Assembly (NCBI GenBank): GCA_002007465.1 | Contig: LNAC01000004.1 | Location: 474,737-538,736, forward strand | From: Ailurus styani | Lineage: Eukaryota; Chordata; Mammalia; Carnivora; Ailuridae | Direction of reading: 5' to 3' | Length of the DNA: 64,000 nt | In this document: positions 43,948 to 55,880 of the stretch, piece by piece | Layout of the letters: the number at the start of each line of letters is the position of its first letter | How positions within the stretch are numbered: the stretch's first letter is position 1 | Notes under the pieces: generated by a model | Database searches by the model: none | The model's input: only the letters and a program-made list of their open reading frames with translations | What the model was told of the DNA's origin: nothing | Made by a program: the position numbers and the translations under genes

Positions 43948-44640
43948 TCAAGGAAAAAACTGCCTGTGAGCTTCTGCAGTCTGTGTATTCTAAGTGCTTG
44001 GCACAATGCCTCAGATGAGATAGGAATACAAGAAAAATGACACCAAAAGCCTGGAATAGGCAGGATTTACATTAGAACTTGGCTTGGGGAAAGGAAGGCT
44101 CAGGCTCAGAATCTGGTCCTATTAAGTACTCTTTTATACACTTGTGTCTCTCCGTCTCAACTTCTTCAGGGTAAAAGTTCAACAGTAGGAGAAGAAGGTA
44201 AAGAATCTGAATGTTAAGCTGGTAGAGAGGAAAATACTTTAAGTGTGTGATTTAGAATAATACTCCTTGATATCAAAAGCACAGTACCCTCAATTTGCCC
44301 TCCCCTAAAACTGAGAAAAAAAAAACACTTCATGAAATCATGGTAGAAATCACACAACAAATATAATAAACATTAAAAATTATCTTAATCTGCTAAAAGT
44401 GAGTGACTTTCTTCTAACAAAATTGAAATTTTGTTTAAAAACATACATTTTAGGAAATCACCTGAAGTCTATGCAACAGTTCATCTGTGGGCTCCTGAGA
44501 ATTGCTTCACCTTTTGTTTTTGCACAATCTTTCATGAGGCAACTGACTAGTCAAGCCAAAATTTGTACTGTTTTATCAAAACATCTCCATATTTCAGAAT
44601 GTGTAGGCTAATGTCAATGTCAGGACTTGTCTTCCATAAA
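43948..44640. other. Unique sequence
   Basis: About 0.7 kb, no gene or named repeat. Confidence 0.4.
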
Positions 44641-44647
44641 ACTATCA

Positions 44648-44950
44648 CAGTCGACTATTGGGTATTTACCCAAAGAATATGAAAATACTAATTCAAAAAG
44701 GTATTTGCACTGCAGAATTATCTACAATAGAAAAATTATGAAAGCAACGAAGTGTCTATAAATAGATAAATGAATAAAGAAGATGTGGGGTGTGTATGTG
44801 TGTGTGAATAATATACATATATTGAGAGAACACAATTATCATTATGAGCATTGAATAATGTATAGAATTGTTGAATCATTATATTGTACACACCTGAAAC
44901 TAATATACACTGTATGTTAACTCTACTAGATTTTAAAAACATTTAGATAA
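44648..44950 (+). mobile_element. L1 3' end with internal deletion
   Basis: 'tattgggtatttacccaaag' through 'gaataaagaagatgtggggt', then a jump to 'attatgagcattgaataatg' and the end 'cacacctgaaactaatatac' and 'atgttaactctactagattt'. Compared with the copy at 13640-14363 it lacks several hundred bases in the middle. Confidence 0.85.
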
Positions 44951-45164
44951 AAATAAATAATATTAAAAAAATTATATCAGTCATATTTTCAACCAGATGC
45001 AGTATACTCCTCTCACTTCCCACTCCAATTTTATTGGCATGTTGAGAGCTATCAAGAATACACATGAGTGCTTGAATTAAGTCCTGTCTTGATAGGAGCC
45101 AATTATGAAGGGAATGACCCAAACTATACAGAGACTTCCTTGAGGAATGATGACTATTACTGGA

Positions 45165-45322
45165 TTATGCTTTTGTTTGTTTGTTTGTTTGTTTGTTTGT
45201 TTTAAGCAGGCTCCATCCCCACCATGGAGCCCAGTGTGGGGCTTGAACTCACAACCCTGAGATCAAGACCTGAGCTGAAATGAAGAGTCAGACACTTAAC
45301 TGACTAAACCACTCAGGCACCC
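45165..45322 (-). mobile_element. Old CanSINE, antisense, with (TTTG)n tail
   Basis: (TTTG)n at about 45172-45201, then 'aagcaggctccatccccacc', 'cttgaactcacaaccctgag', and the head 'aaccactcaggcaccctt'. Diverged; possible short TSD (TTACTGGA versus TTATTGGA). Confidence 0.88.
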
Positions 45323-45705
45323 TTTATTGGAATCCTCTTAAAGGAATGGGCTAACTGGTAAACATCAACCCAAAGGACCTGCGTATTATAATCTATTCCT
45401 TGGTTTCTGTTTCACAGGGTCAGTTGCTGTTTGTTATTCTCTTGACTCATGTCATGAACCGCAGATTTCTCTATTTCAAAATGATTGGCATGGACTATGT
45501 TGCTCCACCCCAGCATTCATTAACTGACTTGCACTGCTTCAAGCAGTATCTCAGCAGGTCCTGTCATGTTAACTCTTTCTCAACTCTTAGAAATACCCTC
45601 CTCCACCCATACAGAGTTGTCCTAGAAATTACAAAATAAGAAGCTACTATATTAATAAAGCTACTATGTTCCTAGTATATAATATTACAAAACAAGCATC
45701 ATGGG
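45323..45705. other. Unique sequence
   Basis: A 79-codon open frame at 45400-45639 has no recognisable domain and no support as an exon. Not called. Confidence 0.35.
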
Positions 45706-45709
45706 AGAA

Positions 45710-45960
45710 TAGGTCAGTGATTAAGAGAACACATCTGGCCTCCAAAAGACCTGGGTTCACATTGTGACTCTGATGGATTACTAGCTGTGTAACCAACAGG
45801 GTGCCTGCATCTCTCAGACTCTCATCCACAGAGTGCTGCTAACAACACTACTACCTCACTGGGTTTATGTGAAGCTTAAAAATGCTGCCTGCGCGATAGT
45901 TAGCATGAGGACTGATGAATATATTTGTTCAACCGCTGGGAGCTACTATACTAATGCCAC
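45710..45960 (+). mobile_element. MIR, sense (first of two in series)
   Basis: 'gtgattaagagaacacatct', 'gacctgggttcacattgtga', 'ttactagctgtgtaaccaac', 'ctactacctcactgggttta' follow the sense MIR order. Confidence 0.8.
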
Positions 45961-45984
45961 TGTTAATGACAACGGTACACGTTT

Positions 45985-46165
45985 TAGAGTCATAATTATT
46001 TCAAATCATGGCTCTGCATTTCAATCTCTTCATTTGCAAAGTGAGGTTGGCACCAACTATGTTACAGATTTGGTTTGCAGTTTAGAGGTAAATATATTAA
46101 AATCCTTGGTAAAATGCCTGGCACAGGGCAAGCACTCAGTGAATGGCAGCCATCATAATAATTAC
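45985..46165 (+). mobile_element. MIR, sense (second of two)
   Basis: 'atggctctgcatttcaatct', 'cttcatttgcaaagtgaggt', 'aaatgcctggcacagggcaa' and 'gcactcagtgaatggcagcc' match the later half of MIR. Same orientation as the copy just upstream. Confidence 0.75.
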
Positions 46166-46500
46166 AGATGGAAAGACCAGGGAGATCTACCCCAGAGTAT
46201 GTGTCCCTCAGAAGACCCGTAGTTGGGGTTGGAAAGCACCAGGAGCTCCACAGAAATGGGCCCCAGCACTGACAACATCACTGAAATGCAAGAATTGGGG
46301 CCAACTAGCAGCCCTCCATGCAGAGCAGAGAGGGGACATCTGCCAGAGAGAGAACTTGAGAGACAAAAGAAAAGGAATGTGGAAATCAAGAGCACAAGAG
46401 AAGGAAATGGAGGCGTATTGGGCTATGCAACCACGGCAGGAAAGCACTATGCAATGGGTATTTTCCATCTGCCCTTCCAGAGTCAGTATGCCCCATTCTC
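46166..46500. other. GC-balanced segment with overlapping open frames; no gene called
   Basis: Open frames of up to 144 codons overlap on both strands here and run into the MIR on the left and an old repeat on the right. Stops, lack of family signal and repeat overlap argue against a gene. Confidence 0.4.
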
Positions 46501-46970
46501 CACCCTGCTCTGTGCCCTGGCAGACTGACCTTTGTGGACTAGATCAGTGGCTCCCTTGTCCTCTGGCTTCTGGTTGAGTTCAGTTAATGCTGGCCACCAG
46601 CAAGTGACTAGACTGCAAGAAGAGAGGGAAGGCAGCTATTTGTTTACTTCTTTATTTTTATCCTAGAATTTGTTTGATTTTACTTCTTCCTAGTGGCAAC
46701 AAACTGGCCATGCCCTTCCTAGGAAATAGCAGCTCCTTGTCTGCTGGTCGTCCCTTTCCTGTAGCTGCACCTGTCTCTGGCTCCTTGCTCTCTTTCCTTG
46801 CTGCTTTGGGGTCAAGGGACAGTAATTGATTCCAGCTGTTGCTAGTTCCTTTGCCCTTCTCTCTCTCCCATTTGTTCTCTTAACCCTGTCCACACCTTTG
46901 AAAATATTCCCTTCATTAAACTCTCCTCAATTACCCACTTGAACGTACCATCTGCTGCCTGCCAGACACC
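46500..46970 (+). repeat. Old interspersed repeat, family not named (related to 8480-8890)
   Basis: 'gattccagctgttgctagtt', 'taaccctgtccacacctttg', 'cccttcattaaactctcctc' and 'gtaccatctgctgcctgcca' form a recognisable old mammalian repeat 3' end. A shorter, more diverged relative ends at about 8880. Confidence 0.55.
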
Positions 46971-47249
46971 AACAGATAGACTCAAGTACAATGATGACTG
47001 CACGATGAGAAAACACAGAGGCAATGTACTGCCCTCCTGATGAAGGCAGAGGATGAGAGAAAGCATGAGAGAACAACTGAATCACTGCACTAATGACTTT
47101 GGTTAGAAGATGTTTATGAACTTTATGTAAATCCAAAGCTTGATTCATGGTACTATGATCTACTTGTAATTATTTTCAATGATGATGATTTTGGTAAAAG
47201 AAGGCAATATATTTTGCAGGTTTCTATTATTAGAATAAGTTGATTTGCA

Positions 47250-47465
47250 ATGTTGCACAATGGAAAAGAGATTTAGGTTCAATTCCCATTTTTACGACTT
47301 ATTGTGTTAAGTTACTCCCATCTTTGTATGCCTCAATTTTTCCATCTGAAAAATGGCGGTCATAATACCTTCTTTGCAGGATTCTTACAAGATTAAGTGG
47401 ATTCCTACCAGATGCATGCTTGCTCACCGTAAATCCTTAACAAATGACAGTAGTACATGTTATTC
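47250..47465 (+). mobile_element. MIR, sense
   Basis: 'ttaggttcaattcccatttt', 'gttaagttactcccatcttt', 'tccatctgaaaaatggcggt' and 'cataataccttctttgcagg' follow the sense MIR order. Confidence 0.85.
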
Positions 47466-48391
47466 TTGTACTTTGTCATATCCTTTTCTACCCCAAGTGT
47501 CAGTTTAAGAAATCCAACCAGAATGTGGTGTTATCAAGGGTGCTTAAATAGAGGTGAACCCAATCAGTTCCCTCAGCACTGATTTAGATCTAGATGAAGA
47601 GGACTCTGATAAACCCCATCTGCAACCACCTTGCTGGCAGGGAAGCTGTGGCCAGCTCCCAATAATCCACTCCTCTGTCATATTTCCCTTTGGTGAAAAA
47701 TGCTCTGAAGTGTTTATTTTTTTCAGAAATACATTCCAAACCACATCAGTTTGTGCTACATTGCTACACTTACATCCTCAAGTTATTAAACAGTTAAAAT
47801 CCTCAGAATTACTCTTGAAAATTCTAGTAAACTAGTGATACAGAACTTTCTAACCCTAATATGACTCAAAATTTCATTTTCAAAGTCTTATCTTTCCTTT
47901 GTACCTTATTTTCCGCAGTGAACATTCTTGAGAAGTTTACTCAAGATCATTTCCACTGAAGAAATAAAATATCAGACACATAGAATGTCTTTAGGAACAA
48001 ATATCTAAATCTTAGTTCTGTTCTTTTGTATGTTAGGCCTCCTACATGCCACAATACTTTTAACCTTAACATACCTTCCTTCACACATACAATAAGCATT
48101 TAATGGGTGCTAGTCACAGACCTAGATTCTGGGGAATCTCCAGATAATAAAAAATACAGAAATGTACACCCCGATGGATGTTACATTCTAAATACAAGGT
48201 TAATATATCTTCCTCATCTTTTCTGTATCTCTATTTACCAAAAAGTACACAATTTTCAAAAAGTCTAGTGTTTCCAAATAAACTATAGGATGTTCAGTTA
48301 AATTTGGGTTTCAGATCAATAATAAATATTTTTTTAGTATGTCACAAATATTTTGCTTGACTAGAGGTACTCATTGCACATATTTATACTG
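47466..48391. other. Unique sequence with a possible old repeat at 48085-48200
   Basis: A 93-codon open frame at 47554-47835 has no domain that I can recognise. 'gcatttaatgggtgctagtc' and 'ggatgttacattctaaatac' (48095-48195) resemble an old mammalian repeat. No gene called. Confidence 0.4.
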
Positions 48392-48403
48392 AAAATTATT
48401 TTT

Positions 48404-49421
48404 TTACATTTTTTAAAAATTAAAATCACTTAGCCAACATATCATTAGTTTTTGATATAATGCTTAACGACACATTAGTTGCATATAACACCCAGTGCTT
48501 GTCACATCACATGCCCTCCTTAATACCCATCACCCTGTTACTCAATACCCCCAACCCCCCACCCCCACATCTGCAACCCTCATTTTGTTTCCCAGAGTCA
48601 AGAGTTTCTCATGGTTTGTCTCCCTATCTGATTTCTTCGCGTTCAGTTTTCTCTCCCTTTCCGTATCATCCTCCGCACTACTCCTTATATTCCACATATG
48701 AGTGAAACCATATAATAGTTGTCCTTCTCTGACTGACTTATTTCACTTAGCATAATACCCTCCAGTTCCATCCATGTCGATGTAAATAGTAGGTATACAT
48801 CCTTTCTGATGGCTGAGTCATATTCCATTGTATATATGAACCACATAGTCTTTTATCCACTCATCTGCTGAAGGACATCTCAGCTCCTTCCACTGTTTGG
48901 CTGTAGTAGACATTGCTATGAACATTAGAGTGCATATGTCCCTTTCTTTTTACTACATCTGTATCTTTGGGGTAATACCCAGTAGTGTAGTTGCTGGGTC
49001 ATAGGGTAGCTCTATTTTGAACTTCCTGAAGAAACCTCATACTGTTTTCCAGAGTGACTGTACCAGCTTGCATTCTCACCAACAATGTAAGAGAGTTTCC
49101 CTTTCTCACATCCTTGCCAACATTTGTTGTTCCCTGTCTTGCCAATTTTAGCCACACTAACTGGTGTGAGGTGGTATCTCATTGTGGTTTTGATTTGAAT
49201 TTCCCTGATGGCAAGTGATGTGGAGCATTTCTTCATGTGGTGGTTGGTCATATGTATGTCTTCTTTGGAGAAGGGTCTGTTCATATCTTCTGTCCAATTC
49301 TTGACTGGATTATTTTTTTTTGGGTGTTGAGTTTGATAAGTTCTTTATAGATCTTGGATAACAGCTCTTCATCTGCTATGTCACTTGCAAATATCTTCTC
49401 CCATTTTGTAGGCTGCCTCTA
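48404..49421 (-). mobile_element. 5'-truncated L1 insertion, about 1.0 kb, 12-bp TSD
   Basis: The antisense order is complete from the 3' terminus ('acacccagtgcttgtcacat', 'ccttaatacccatcaccctg') through the 3' UTR and ORF2 C-terminal segment ('tcacaccaacaatgtaagag'-like text at 49076, 'gtgaggtggtatctcattgt', 'tcttctttggagaagggtct') to 'cccattttgtaggctgcctc'. TSD AAAATTATTTTT at 48392-48403 and 49422-49433. A 90-codon antisense frame at 49012-49284 is an ORF2 remnant with no intact domain. Confidence 0.95.
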
Positions 49422-49494
49422 AAAATTATTTTTAAACTGAAATTCAAATTTAATTGGGCAGCCTGTCTTATTGTCAGCTACATCTGACAGTCCT

Positions 49495-49630
49495 AAAAGA
49501 AGTCACTACTGTGCTGAGTGACTTTGTGCAAATAATTTAGCTTTTCTGGACCTCAGTTTGCTTGTACATAAATGGACCTTGCTGGTCTAAGGGACATTTA
49601 AGGCTCCTTAAACTTCCTGGTTCCAGTCCT
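49495..49630 (+). mobile_element. MIR/MIR3-type fragment
   Basis: 'gctgagtgactttgtgcaaa', 'ctggacctcagtttgcttgt' and 'ctggtctaagggacatttaa' resemble the MIR3 variant with its 'ggtctaaggtccctt' end. Confidence 0.6.
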
Positions 49631-50240
49631 TCCCTAAGCAAGAGATCGTGTCATCACATTCATCCACTGCTTCTCCTCCATTCAGAACTTTAAAACTGGT
49701 TGTCCATTTTCTAGTACTACTACTCCAATTTTTTCTTTTCTCAGTGTCCCTTGGTAATACTCTTGATCTGACCCCCAGCCCCATATTGACTGACTTGACT
49801 AAGGCTATTAGTATTAATGCTCAATGCCCTACATTTGAGTAGCACTTAACAGTTCACAAAGTGAACTTCCCATACATCACTGCATTTTGATACATTAATC
49901 TCTCTCCTACATCCCATTCAAAAAGTTTTGCTGAAGTTGTCTTTCGTGCCACTGCGTAATCCTTCTTATCTACCTCTATGAGCGTTAGCAACCTTCTGAG
50001 AGATCTCTCTCAATTCAAACAAGCCTGCTCTCACCTTTGAAGATTTTCCAGAGATTCTGGCTCTATCAGTCATCCATCTTTAGTACCTCTCCCTCCATGC
50101 TCCCTAAGTTGCCTCCTTGCCCCTTCTGTTCACAGGAGCAAGTACCTGCCTCCTCCCAAGAGAGACCTTTTCTTTCACCTTCCAACTCTTGTACCCTGTG
50201 GGGCCCACTGCAAGCCTGAACCACACAGTCCTGGCTACTA
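49631..50240. other. CT-rich unassigned sequence, possibly old L2/MIR fragments
   Basis: 'agtagcacttaacagttcac' and 'acatcactgcattttgatac' (about 49840-49895) look like a diverged antisense MIR. The rest is CT-rich and may be decayed L2. Open frames of 60-78 codons show no domain. Confidence 0.35.
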
Positions 50241-50372
50241 CTCAGTGTGGTTCCTGCACCAGCAGCAATCCATTCCTTGTGAACTGGCTAGAAAATACAG
50301 TGTTCTACAGTCGTGGACTCTGCCCAATACTGAACCAGAACTTGTCTTTTTAAGTTTGAGAAGCACTGACTT
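50241..50372 (-). mobile_element. MER5A-like hAT relic, antisense, shortened
   Basis: 'tcagtgtggttcctgcacca', 'gcagcaatccattccttgtg', 'actgaaccagaacttgtctt' and 'taagtttgagaagcactgac' follow the antisense MER5A order with deletions. Confidence 0.7.
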
Positions 50373-51730
50373 AGGACACCTCTAGTCAGGCACAATTTTT
50401 CCATGTTTTCCAGGAGATCTGCACCATTTGGGCCATTTTAATTAAACTATCCAAAGACAATAGTTTCTAATCTTGTTCTGCCAAGGTACACCCCCAGGAC
50501 GACACAAACTGCCATAAGGAAGAGAGGCTCACCTCTGTAGTGATTCTCGTCCCACCTAACCCACATACTCTTTTTGCAAGTCATTCCTTACTATCAGCTA
50601 GGACACTGAATGACTGCATTAAGAAGGGGAAAACCACCCCCTCCATGTCTCAATATCTATAACACTGTTCCCTAAGTACATGAGCAATAGGGAAATATGA
50701 ATTATGGCTTTCCAACCGTACTGGCTGTCTCATATGACCAAATAAATTGACTCATTTTGAAAATGGAGAGAATAATACAATAATGAATTATTTCTGATAC
50801 AGAGATGCTTATTGAATAATTTAAAAGCACTCTACAATTTCAAAGTTCGCAGAGCTCGATAACTAATAAAAACAATCCAGAGTTCCACTGGCTAAAGTTT
50901 TTATATTTGTGTTCTGCTCCACAGAGCTGTTCCTAAAATTGGCAGGCATGTAACATCATTCAAAATACTTTTTATGAAATAATCACAGGTACAAAAAGAT
51001 TGACAGAACCAACAAAACAATAACTGCCTGTCTTGGTAAACAGATATTTGGTTGTAACATCTCTTTCTGCCCCAAGGGACAAGGGTAAACAAATATGAAG
51101 AAATCAGTTTTTGTCTGACTATAATATTAATCCTTGGATAATAAGATACCAAAAGGCAGAAAAAGAACTCTATATACTGAATCCTCAAATAACCCATATG
51201 TGGAGTCAAAACAAAAACACACTGTCTTTTTTCTTATAAGAGCAATGTCAAAAAAAGCATTCAATGGCCCAGCTATATATAAAGGCTACAAATATCAACA
51301 TAACAATTAGTGGATTCATTTACATTCAAATATAAAAGCTTACCTATTTAGTACTATATTCAAGGGTTAAAACTCAAAGAAATATCCAATTGTTAAGAGA
51401 GATAAATGAGAAAATATTTCTTAAAGATCCAATTTCATTATTATTATTAAATTCTACACAGGAGTTTACGACACATCATTATCAACTCGTAACTAAGCAG
51501 AGCAGGTAATCATAGCTATGTAGATCTTTTGACAGTTCTAAAGTTCACTATTGTACTTTATTTAAAAGGAGTTATACAATTAGGAAAATTATACTGATAT
51601 CCCTAGAATTGGTAAAGAAATGACAAGTCTGTTGTCAAACTACAGAGAATTTGGAATAATTCTTTATTGCATTAACTTTTAATGCAATATTGAATGCAAT
51701 AATTAACAATAATTGCATTAACTTTTTTTT
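50373..51730. other. Gene-free unique AT-rich sequence
   Basis: About 1.36 kb with no named repeat. A 102-codon antisense frame at 50901-51209 has no domain. ATTGCATTAACTTTT is repeated at 51666-51680 and 51712-51726. Confidence 0.45.
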
Positions 51731-51745
51731 AAAACCCGAGATTTA

Positions 51746-51975
51746 GGACACTTGGGTGGCTCAGTTGATTAAGTGCCTGCCTTAGGCTCAGGTCATGATC
51801 TCAGGGTCCTTGGATCAAGCCCCGCCTCAGAGCCCCGCTTTGGGCTCCCTTTTCAGTGGGGAGACTGCTTCCTCATCTCTCTGCCTGCCTCTCTGCCTAC
51901 TTGTGATCTCTCTCTCTGTCAAAAAAATAAATAAAATCTTTTTAAAAAATAAAAATAAATTAAAAAATAAGTAAA
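51746..51975 (+). mobile_element. CanSINE, older, with long A-rich tail
   Basis: 'ggacacttgggtggctcagt', 'ttaggctcaggtcatgatct', 'tgcctgcctctctgcctact' and a tail of AAATAAATAAAATC plus further AAATAAA units. TSD about 15 bp with two differences (51731-51745 and 51976-51990, ending GATTTA). Confidence 0.95.
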
Positions 51976-51990
51976 TAAACCCTAGATTTA

Positions 51991-52480
51991 CATCATTGAA
52001 GTAACTATGCAAATATTAGTGACGAATTTCAGAAAGTTTTGAAATCCACTTGTGAAATATATATATAAATTCTTAAGAGAAAATATGAAATTGCCCATGA
52101 ATTGATATTTTAAAGTTAATAGACCCCCTACTGAGCATGTTGGCACAGAGCCACACTGTTTTAAAAGCAGAAATTGAATAAAATATTTTAGAAATGGAAA
52201 AGAAATTGGACTTCAGGGCTCTAAAGTCTGGCAGTTGTAGACTTGAAAGAAGGCATGTGTGAGCTTTGGCTTATCTTTTTAACCTTTGACCTATTCTTTT
52301 TTTTTTTTTCTAATTGTTTTCTCTAAATTTCCTTTGGGCCACAGGACTCCTGCTTTTATACGGAGTTAATTATCATGGGTCAGAGGGGTTTAAGCTATTT
52401 CATTTACTTCATCTCTAACTAGAGTGACCATATCATTTATCATCCACCATTTTTGAGAGTGAAAGTTAAGATTAATAATG
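51991..52480. other. Unique sequence
   Basis: No gene or named repeat seen in about 0.5 kb. Confidence 0.4.
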
Positions 52481-52489
52481 CCAGCTTCC

Positions 52490-52691
52490 ATCATATGTAA
52501 AAATTAACACAAAATGGATCAAAGACCTAAATATAAGAGCTAATACTAATAAACTATTAAAAGAAAACACAGGGATAAATCCACATGGTTTTGGATTTGG
52601 TAAAGAATTCTTAGATATGACACCAAAAGCAACAAAAGGAAAAGATATATAAATGGGACTTCATCAATTTTTTTTAAAAAAATTGTGCTTC
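52490..52691 (+). mobile_element. Old L1 (L1M-type), part left of nested SINE
   Basis: 'aaaatggatcaaagacctaa', 'aaaacacagggataaatcca' and 'tagatatgacaccaaaagca' are late ORF2 text of an old L1. Confidence 0.9.
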
Positions 52692-52890
52692 GGGCGCCTG
52701 GGTGGCTCAGTGGGTTAAAGCCTCTGCTTTCGGCTCAGGTCATGATCTCAGGGTCCTGGGATCGAGGCCCGCATTGGGCTCTCTGCTCAGCAGGGAGCCT
52801 GCTTCCTCCTGCCTCTCTGCCTGCCTCTCTGCCTACTTGTGATCTGATCTCTCTCTCTGTGTCAAATAAATAAATAAAATCTTTAAAAAA
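52692..52890 (+). mobile_element. CanSINE, young mustelid-type, nested in L1, 16-bp TSD
   Basis: Near-consensus: GGGCGCCTGGGTGGCTCAGT, 'aaagcctctgctttcggctc', 'gcctctctgcctacttgtga', tail AAATAAATAAATAAAATC. TSD AAAAAAATTGTGCTTC at 52676-52691 and 52891-52906. It splits the L1M copy cleanly. Confidence 0.98.
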
Positions 52891-52906
52891 AAAAAAATTG
52901 TGCTTC

Positions 52907-53925
52907 AAGAGATAGCATTAAAGAAGTGAAAAGATAACCCACAGAATGAGAGAAAATATTTACAAATTATATATCTGATAAGGGACCTGTGTCTAGAATA
53001 AATAAAAAAGACAAAACGTCAATTTAAAAATGGGCAAAAGATTTAAATAGACATTTCTCCAAGGAAAATATAGAAATAGTCACCAAGCACATGAAAAAAA
53101 TGTTGACATCATTACTCATCAGAGAAATGCAAATCCAAACCACAAGCTACAATTTCACACCCACTAGTAGGGCCAGGATAAAAAAGCCAAAGAACATTAA
53201 CTGTTCGCAAGGATATGGAGAATTAGAACCTCACATATCGCTGGTGCAAATGTAAAATGGTGCAGCTACTTTTGGACAAGAGTCTGACAGTTCTTCCGAT
53301 GATTAAATATAGGGTTACCATACGACCCAGCAATTCCATTCTTAGGTATATACCCAAGAGAAGTGAAAACAGATCCACATGGAAACACGTACAAGAATGT
53401 TTACAGGAGTTTTATTCATAATAACCAACAGGAGGAAATACCCAAATGTCAATTAATATATAAATGAATAAACAAAATGTGGTAGATCTACATAATGGAA
53501 GAGTATTTGTCCAAAAAAAAGGAATGAAGTGCTGACACATGCTACAACATGGATGAATCTTGAAAACACGCTAAGTGAAAGAAGTCAGACACAAAAGACT
53601 ACTATATGATTCCATTCATATTAAAGTTCAGAATAGGAAAATGCATAAATGCATAGGGGGAGTAAATACACCCTTAGGGGTGGAGGTGGTATGCGGAGGA
53701 CAGATAGGGAAACAGAGGTGGTAGCTAAAGGGTACAGGGGTGTTTTTTTTGTTTCTTTTTTTTTTTTCTTTTGAGGTTATAAAAATGTTCTAAGACCGAT
53801 TGTGGTAATGGTTGTACAAACATGTGAATATACTAAAAACCATTGTATTGTGCACTCTACATGGGTGAATTACATGGTATATAAACTATATCTCACTAAA
53901 TCTATTAAAAGAGAAAAAAATTACA
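52907..53925 (+). mobile_element. Old L1 (L1M-type), part right of SINE to 3' end
   Basis: 'aatgagagaaaatatttaca', 'aaaatgggcaaaagatttaa', 'acgacccagcaattccattc', 'gatgaatcttgaaaacacgc' and the 3' UTR end 'gggtgaattacatggtatat' and 'ctatatctcactaaatctat'. Stops in all frames. Confidence 0.9.
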
Positions 53926-55783
53926 GTGGGACAATACATTTAAACTGGGACTATCCTGGGAAAATTCTGATGCATTGTCACCTCTCATTTCATCTGGGTA
54001 TCTGACCAACTTGCTTTCCAAAGAAGGAAAGTTTGATCTCATCAAAGTTTTTTGATCTAAAGTTTGAGAAAGTTTGATCAGTTCTGTATTTATTCTGACC
54101 CTGTTTGAAAACACGAGTCAAAAAAAATGTGTCCTAATGAAGTGGCTAGGAAAGAATTTTCACACTGGAAGAAAAAATGGTGACTAATTTAGAGATACCC
54201 TCATACACAAGGGCCTCTACACTACTTTTCAAAAAGCTTTGGACCATCTAACAGGTAGGTTGCATATGTATTTAGGGGGCCCATTAAGCCAGGGCCCTCC
54301 TTCCAAATAAGTTCAGCTGCAATGAACTTTTCAAGAAGTTTACGTTAAAAAAAAAATGCAAAGAAGCTGTTTTCATTTTAGTATGCATGTTATTACCTGT
54401 GCATATAATACCTGAAATCCAATGGAACTCAATACTCATAGAATAGTTTTAAAAGTTAAGTAAAAATTTTATTTTGAATTGTAATACTATCAGTGCTGGG
54501 ACCATCTAGAGGTCGTATGCTAGCCTTCTGAAGAAAGAAACATGGACAGAAGTAGTCAAAGAACAATGTTCAAGCTTAGCATAGGCACAGACAGGAGGCT
54601 CACAGCAAGGACCTCTGAGAACCAAAGACAAAAGCGGCATTCCCATCCCCCCAACTGCTCCAGCTGTGTAAGAACCTGAGACTTCCAAATGATCCTGAGG
54701 ATGGGGAACACCCAGCTAACTGAGATTAAATATCCCACCACATTGGGGTCAGATTGAATTTAGTTTATGAAAATAAACACACATGATATTTTTTTGCACA
54801 ACTGATTTTGTGGGGGTAAAATTCATACTCACCTCACTATCGGCACCCATTTAGCCATGACTGTGAGCTAAGCCGTTTGGCTTTTTACAGCCCAACTGGA
54901 GATTAGAATGTAAAGTCCCTACCAATGCTGTGGTTTTAAGATGATTTTAATCACAAGAATTTATGTGCTCTTTGCCTTTTTCAGTAAATTGAAACAATAT
55001 TTGTAAATGTTTGAATTGTACGGCTGAACTCTGTAAGAAATGAAGTCATTAAGAACTCGCTAACCAGATAACCATTGATTATATATGAAGAGAGTTCTCA
55101 GTTAGTATTTTAAGAAGGAAACGTAGTTTGCTATTAGATTAGACAGCTTTCAATAAATCATGGCTAGGGCAATAGGTACGGCAAAAATTAAAGTATTTCT
55201 GTCGCAAAGGTTTCTAGCTGGATTCTAAAATAACCGTCATATATACTGAAGATCCTTGAAGGCAACTGTTATTTATCCAACTTTGACATAAATTCCAGAA
55301 TCATTTATTCAAATCAAATATCCATTTTTACATCAAGGGCAACTACTTCTTCATAAAAGAACAGTGTAATATATTACCTAGAAATGAATGTTACATATTT
55401 ATAACTGTGGCTGGTAAATCCCAGTCATACTATTATTATGCCATTAAACTGGAAATATATAGAGTTGAAAGAGGAGTGATCATAATAAAAGCACTTTATT
55501 CTGCACATAATACCTGAAATTCAATCTAATACAACTTCCAAATACCAGAAGTTTAATGTTTATGGTCTTTATTGAATAATCTTCTCTTTCTTTGACTAAA
55601 GTCAATAAAAAGTCATCTCTAAACTTTTTAGCAAAGCTAGAAACCATTACATTAAACTACAAGGTCATCAAGATAGGAATAAAATCAAGAGATCATCCTT
55701 CTGATACTTGCTAGCTGATGCTTTAGTGCTTTTCTTCTCAATCCCAACATGAGTTTATTTAAGTATTTTAGTGAACTGAAGTT
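53926..55783. other. Gene-free unique AT-rich sequence
   Basis: About 1.86 kb with no repeat that I can name and no supported gene. Short antisense frames at 54506-54741 look accidental. Confidence 0.5.
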
Positions 55784-55880
55784 TCCCGCTGAGCAGGGAA
55801 CCCGATGCGGGGCTCACTCCCAGGACCCCAGGATTATGTTCTAAGCCGAAGGCAGATGCTTAACCAACTGAGCCACCCAA
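55784..55880 (-). mobile_element. CanSINE fragment, antisense head half
   Basis: 'cccgctgagcagggaacccg', 'tgcggggctcactcccagga', 'taagccgaaggcagatgctt' and 'aaccaactgagccacccaa'. The GA-rich half and tail are absent. Confidence 0.93.

Noticed and set aside
43641..44006. Minus-strand frame of 121 codons
   Set aside because: It is L1 ORF2 remnant plus a translated (TG)n microsatellite.
46143..46577. Open frame of 144 codons on the plus strand
   Set aside because: It begins within a MIR and runs into an old repeat, overlaps other frames on both strands, and shows no domain. Treated as chance.
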